From Bacteroidota bacterium (lineage in GTDB: Bacteria > Bacteroidota > Bacteroidia > Flavobacteriales > Flavobacteriaceae), in NCBI GenBank assembly GCA_023393485.1, contig JAEWLD010000149.1, forward strand, positions 1 to 9,088: a stretch of DNA of 9,088 bases, given 5' to 3'. Positions 6,632 through 9,088 of the stretch are shown piece by piece (within the stretch, counting starts at the first letter, position 1; each line of letters starts with the position of its first letter). The notes under the pieces are model-generated. The model was not told the origin of the DNA, did not search any database, and worked only from the letters and a program-made list of their open reading frames with translations. A program made the translations under genes and the position numbers.

Positions 6632-7111
6632 ATGCGAAACATCACGAAATTTTCGGCAATTTTATCTGCACTTGTTTTTGCGCTGTCTTGCTCAGGCGGC
6701 TCATCTGAACCCAATTGCGAAGGCAGCGGCATCACAATGAAGATCAACGGCGAAACGCAGACTTTTGACTGCAATGGCTATGGCATTGACTGGAATGGAC
6801 ACGGGCATACGCTCACACTTTGGTTTACCCGATATACGGCACCGAATAGCTATCAGAACATCTACATCGAAATGCCGTACCGAAAGACCGGCGCGAACAA
6901 AATCGAAAAGCTCCAATACGGCCAGTCAGGAGACATTGAATATTTTGAAGGCAATTTTCTCAGCGGCCAGTTTGAAAGCAAAATAACTTCCAACCGCACA
7001 ACCTGCGTCAGCGGGACTTTTTCCGGCAGGCTTAGTGATGGCAGTCAGGAAATCGTCATTACCGAAGGTGTGCTCGGCAACCAATACGACGAGCCGCTTC
7101 CGCCGCACTGA
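6632..7111 (+). CDS. small hypothetical lipoprotein
   Basis: This 159-residue protein is unrecognised beyond being a lipoprotein. Residues 1-20 form a signal peptide with a lipobox ending A-L-S-C, so C20 would be lipidated; S-G-G-S-S-E follows as a flexible linker. The mature part is rich in Gly, Thr, Asn and aromatic residues with alternating patterns typical of beta structure (for example M-K-I-N-G-E-T at 36-42 and S-G-T-F-S-G-R-L at 127-134). It has three further cysteines (C29, C47, C125), which could form a disulfide. The I-N-G and S-G-T-F-S patterns recall small Bacteroidota lipoproteins of unknown function, but I cannot assign a family. The ATG follows the histidine kinase stop after a single base, so the genes are almost certainly co-transcribed and perhaps translationally coupled. 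Its stop abuts the convergent phosphorylase gene. Confidence 0.85.
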   Translation: MRNITKFSAILSALVFALSCSGGSSEPNCEGSGITMKINGETQTFDCNGYGIDWNGHGHTLTLWFTRYTAPNSYQNIYIEMPYRKTGANKIEKLQYGQSGDIEYFEGNFLSGQFESKITSNRTTCVSGTFSGRLSDGSQEIVITEGVLGNQYDEPLPPH

Positions 7112-7169
7112 TCAATATCTTCGAATAAGTTCACCGATCAGTTTCCTGACAAGCGGCTCGGCTTTTTTT
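7091..7169 (+). terminator. nested inverted repeat with T run across convergent stop codons
   Basis: GAGCCGCTT (7091-7099) pairs perfectly with AAGCGGCTC (7151-7159). Nested inside, ACTGATC (7107-7113) pairs perfectly with GATCAGT (7136-7142). GGC and seven Ts (7163-7169) follow. The structure overlaps the 3' ends of the lipoprotein gene and the convergent phosphorylase gene, whose stops touch at 7111/7112. On the plus strand it has the shape of an intrinsic terminator for the kinase-lipoprotein unit. A competing 7-bp pairing, AAGCGGC (7151-7157) with GCCGCTT (7170-7176), is also possible. Confidence 0.5.
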
Positions 7170-7924
7170 GCCGCTTCCAATACTTCTTCGTGCGTAATTA
7201 CGCCGATGTTGTGCTCATCGCCCATATCGGTAATTACCGAAATGCCGAATGTTTCAAGATCCATATGCCGCGCCACGATGACTTCCGGTACGGTTGACAT
7301 GCCAACACAGTCGGCGCCAAGGGCTTTAACCATTTTGTATTCGGCCAAAGTCTCGAAAGTCGGGCCTTGCAAGCCCATATAGACGCCATCCTTGACATCG
7401 ATTTCAAGTTCGTACGCAATTTCCTTGCATTTGTGGATCATCGCACGGCTGAACGGTTCGCTCATATTGACGAATCGCGGCCCGAAGCGGGAATCGTTTT
7501 TTCCGCGCAAAGGATGCTCGGGCATCATGTTGATATGGTCTTTCAGGATCACGATTGTTCCGACCTTATAGTCAAAATTGACACCGCCCGAAGCATTTGA
7601 AACAACTAATTTGCTTACTCCGAGCAACTTCATCACGCGTACCGGAAAAGTCACTTCCTGCATGCTGTAACCTTCGTAATAATGGAAACGGCCTTGCATC
7701 GCGACTACTTTCTTATTGCCTATCGTCCCAAATACGAGCGCGCCTTTGTGGCCTTCAACCGTAGACACCGGAAAATTGGGAATGTCATTATACGGCAAGG
7801 TGTACTCGATGGTCATATCATCGGTGAAACCGCCGAGTCCAGAACCGAGAATTACGCCGTATTCAGGTGCGAAATCGGTTTTATTTCGAATATATTCAAT
7901 TGTCTGTTGTGTTTTTTCCCACAT
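7112..7924 (-). CDS. punA: purine nucleoside phosphorylase (trimeric, PNP/MTAP family)
   Basis: This cytosolic purine-salvage enzyme cleaves purine nucleosides with phosphate to the free base and (deoxy)ribose-1-phosphate. The 270-residue length fits the trimeric PNP family. Phosphate-site residues are visible: S28 in G-S-G-L-G, H59 in E-G-H-K-G, and H81 with the preceding M-Q-G-R-F. The base-site Glu is E191 in G-P-T-F-E-T, and the ribose-site G-M-S-T is at 208-211. At the position where mammalian PNP has the purine-contacting Asn (Asn243 in human), this protein reads V-I-T-D (D233). An acidic residue there is characteristic of methylthioadenosine phosphorylases and may be common in Bacteroidota PNPs, so 6-oxopurine versus 6-aminopurine preference is open. 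The gene overlaps the end of lpxK by 29 nt on the same strand and is probably translated from the same message. Confidence 0.93.
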   Translation of the reverse strand: MWEKTQQTIEYIRNKTDFAPEYGVILGSGLGGFTDDMTIEYTLPYNDIPNFPVSTVEGHKGALVFGTIGNKKVVAMQGRFHYYEGYSMQEVTFPVRVMKLLGVSKLVVSNASGGVNFDYKVGTIVILKDHINMMPEHPLRGKNDSRFGPRFVNMSEPFSRAMIHKCKEIAYELEIDVKDGVYMGLQGPTFETLAEYKMVKALGADCVGMSTVPEVIVARHMDLETFGISVITDMGDEHNIGVITHEEVLEAAKKAEPLVRKLIGELIRRY

Positions 7925-8912
7925 AGTCTAAAATGATTTGGTTGAATTTTTCGCCGCCTGACAAAAATGTACTCCGGATCGGCAAATAAAAAAGGTTTGG
8001 AATCTGGCGACCGAGCCGGACATAGTCTTTTTCGGTCGTGACGATTTTATGTTTGTGTGCCTTGCTTTTGATGGTCTCGATTTCCGAATCGGTAAAGGCA
8101 TGATGATCCGGAAATTCCATCACCATATCGCCGTCGTGCCGCAAATGATTGAAAAACGGCTTTGGCTTGGCGATACCTGCCACGAGCAATTTCTTTTCCT
8201 GGCGAAGCGTCGAAACCGCGATTTTTTCGGTTTCATTAACCACAAAATCCTCGTAATCGATAAATGTAAAAAACAATTCCTGGTTTGTATTCGGCTTGAT
8301 TTTATTACGAATCTGTTTCATTTCGGCAGCCGAAAGCGTTTTTGGACATTTCGTCACAATAATACAGTCGGCACGGTCGGCGCCGTCACGGCTTTCACGT
8401 AGATTGCCCATCGGCAGGATGAAATCGTCGGAAAAGAGATCATTATAAGCGGTCAATAAAATGTAGAATCCGGCTTGGACCTTTCGGTGCTGGAAGGCGT
8501 CGTCGAGCAAGATGACATCGGGATTCATCAGCGCGATCAATTGTTTGATGCCGTTTGCGCGATCGGCATCGACCGCGACGGTTATCTCTGGAAATTTGCG
8601 ATGGAACTGATACGGTTCATCGCCAAGGTTTTCGGCCGATGCGCTACCGCCGGCCAGCACAAAACCTTTTGTCGAGCGTTTATAACCGCGGCTCAAAACA
8701 GCGATTTTATGCTTCGGAGACAGAAGCCTGATCAAATATTCAACCTGGGGTGATTTTCCGGTGCCGCCAACGCTGAGATTCCCGACTGCAATCACCGGAA
8801 TTTCAAATGTGCTGGATTTCAGTATTTTCCGATCGTAAAGCCAATTGCGGATAGCCGACACCAAACCGTAAACGATGGCAAACGGGAACAACAATTTTCT
8901 GAGCAGATCCAT
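7896..8912 (-). CDS. lpxK: tetraacyldisaccharide 4'-kinase
   Basis: LpxK is an inner-membrane-anchored kinase that phosphorylates the 4' position of the lipid A disaccharide precursor, giving lipid IVA in the Raetz pathway. The 338-residue length is typical. A hydrophobic N-terminal helix (about 6-23) is the membrane anchor. The P-loop is G-N-L-S-V-G-G-T-G-K-S (44-54, K53). S-R-G-Y (74-77) and the D-D-A-F-Q-H-R motif (D137, D138, H142) are intact, and D98 in G-D-E-P matches a residue implicated in catalysis and metal binding. A C-terminal T-T-E-K-D-Y-V-R-L motif is also family-typical. The start is the ATG whose complement is at 8910-8912, placing the anchor and P-loop at the expected distances. 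The gene is divergent from the gene at the right edge and its 3' end overlaps the phosphorylase gene. Its promoter was not identified. Confidence 0.96.
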   Translation of the reverse strand: MDLLRKLLFPFAIVYGLVSAIRNWLYDRKILKSSTFEIPVIAVGNLSVGGTGKSPQVEYLIRLLSPKHKIAVLSRGYKRSTKGFVLAGGSASAENLGDEPYQFHRKFPEITVAVDADRANGIKQLIALMNPDVILLDDAFQHRKVQAGFYILLTAYNDLFSDDFILPMGNLRESRDGADRADCIIVTKCPKTLSAAEMKQIRNKIKPNTNQELFFTFIDYEDFVVNETEKIAVSTLRQEKKLLVAGIAKPKPFFNHLRHDGDMVMEFPDHHAFTDSEIETIKSKAHKHKIVTTEKDYVRLGRQIPNLFYLPIRSTFLSGGEKFNQIILDYVGKNTTDN

Positions 8913-8932
8913 GAAACGAAAGTACGATTTTT

Positions 8933-8940
8933 TATCTTTG
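8933..8940 (+). promoter_or_regulatory. candidate -7 element for the right-edge gene
   Basis: TATCTTTG is again a perfect TAnnTTTG match, in the 92-nt divergent region between lpxK and the gene starting at 9005. It would give that gene a leader of roughly 55-60 nt. No TTG is seen at the expected -33 position, which in this orientation would fall close to the lpxK start codon. Confidence 0.4.
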
Positions 8941-9004
8941 GGAACGCGGCCAGGGATTCACCGATTTTATTCACGACTTATCAATGGCCTAAAAAAGAAA
9001 ATTT

Positions 9005-9088
9005 GTGAAATCAAGATTATTTTTACTGGTTTTTTTCATCGGGCTTGCACAGTGGTCGTTTGGCCAGCATGACCAGTCGGGCATTCTC
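9005..9088 (+). CDS. start of an exported protein gene, cut by window end
   Basis: Only the first 28 codons are present, in a frame opened by GTG at 9005 just after an in-frame TAA at 8990-8992. The peptide starts with two basic residues (K2, R4), has a hydrophobic core of about 12 residues and ends with a W-S-F-G-Q cleavage region typical of flavobacterial Sec signal peptides. No ATG precedes it in this frame, so GTG is the likely start. The protein is therefore probably periplasmic, outer-membrane or secreted; its function cannot be seen. It is divergent from lpxK. Confidence 0.6.
   Translation, partial: MKSRLFLLVFFIGLAQWSFGQHDQSGIL

Noticed and set aside
6632..6711. Possible surface-export signal on the lipoprotein
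   Set aside because: The residues after C20 are S-G-G-S-S-E-P, without the acidic/lysine cluster (K-D/E-D/E type) described for Bacteroidota surface lipoproteins, so surface exposure is not supported.
8049..8753. Open frames antisense to lpxK
   Set aside because: They are reverse-complement shadows of a fully conserved lpxK gene, with no domain or initiation signal.
8917..8924. Reverse-strand TACTTTCG as a -7 box for lpxK
   Set aside because: It has one mismatch to the consensus and lies about 5 nt from the lpxK start codon, too close for a normal leader.

Overview
The window looks like chromosomal core and near-core DNA of a member of the Bacteroidota, most likely the Flavobacteriaceae (a Flavobacterium-like organism). 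Four things support this. The LipA, GAPDH and LpxK proteins read like flavobacterial versions. Start codons mostly lack clear Shine-Dalgarno sites. Two perfect copies of the Bacteroidota -7 box (TAnnTTTG) lie upstream of genes. Exported proteins have short signal peptides ending in SQ or GQ. By eye the GC content is higher than in many Flavobacterium, but I did not compute it.

Layout, left to right. (1) The 3' part of an MFS transporter gene enters from the left edge and is broken by a one-base shift in a T run near 379-384. (2) A small four-helix DoxX-like membrane protein is followed 20 nt later by an ECF-type sigma factor with an unusual C-terminal extension and no anti-sigma gene. (3) lipA (lipoyl synthase) follows its own candidate promoter. 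(4) A 130-nt intergenic block contains four copies of a ~22-nt motif arranged as a large inverted repeat, then gap (glyceraldehyde-3-phosphate dehydrogenase). (5) A pair of near-identical hairpins ending in a T run terminates gap. (6) A hybrid sensor histidine kinase with periplasmic TPRs is followed after 1 nt by a small lipoprotein gene. (7) On the minus strand, lpxK (lipid A 4'-kinase) and a purine nucleoside phosphorylase gene overlap by 29 nt and converge on the lipoprotein gene with no intergenic base. (8) At the right edge a divergent gene begins, encoding a protein with a signal peptide.

The genes fall into independent short units, not one pathway: cofactor synthesis (lipA), glycolysis (gap), outer-membrane lipid A synthesis plus purine salvage (lpxK-pnp), and two regulatory pairs (DoxX-like/ECF sigma, and TPR histidine kinase/lipoprotein). 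I see no phage, IS element, CRISPR array, tRNA or rRNA. No gene-free stretch exceeds about 200 bases.

I found no clearly new multi-gene system. The more interesting signals are a terminator-like perfect 10-bp hairpin inside the first 35 codons of the sigma factor gene, a nested inverted repeat spanning the two convergent stop codons, the repeat block between lipA and gap, and a purine-site Asn-to-Asp substitution in the phosphorylase.
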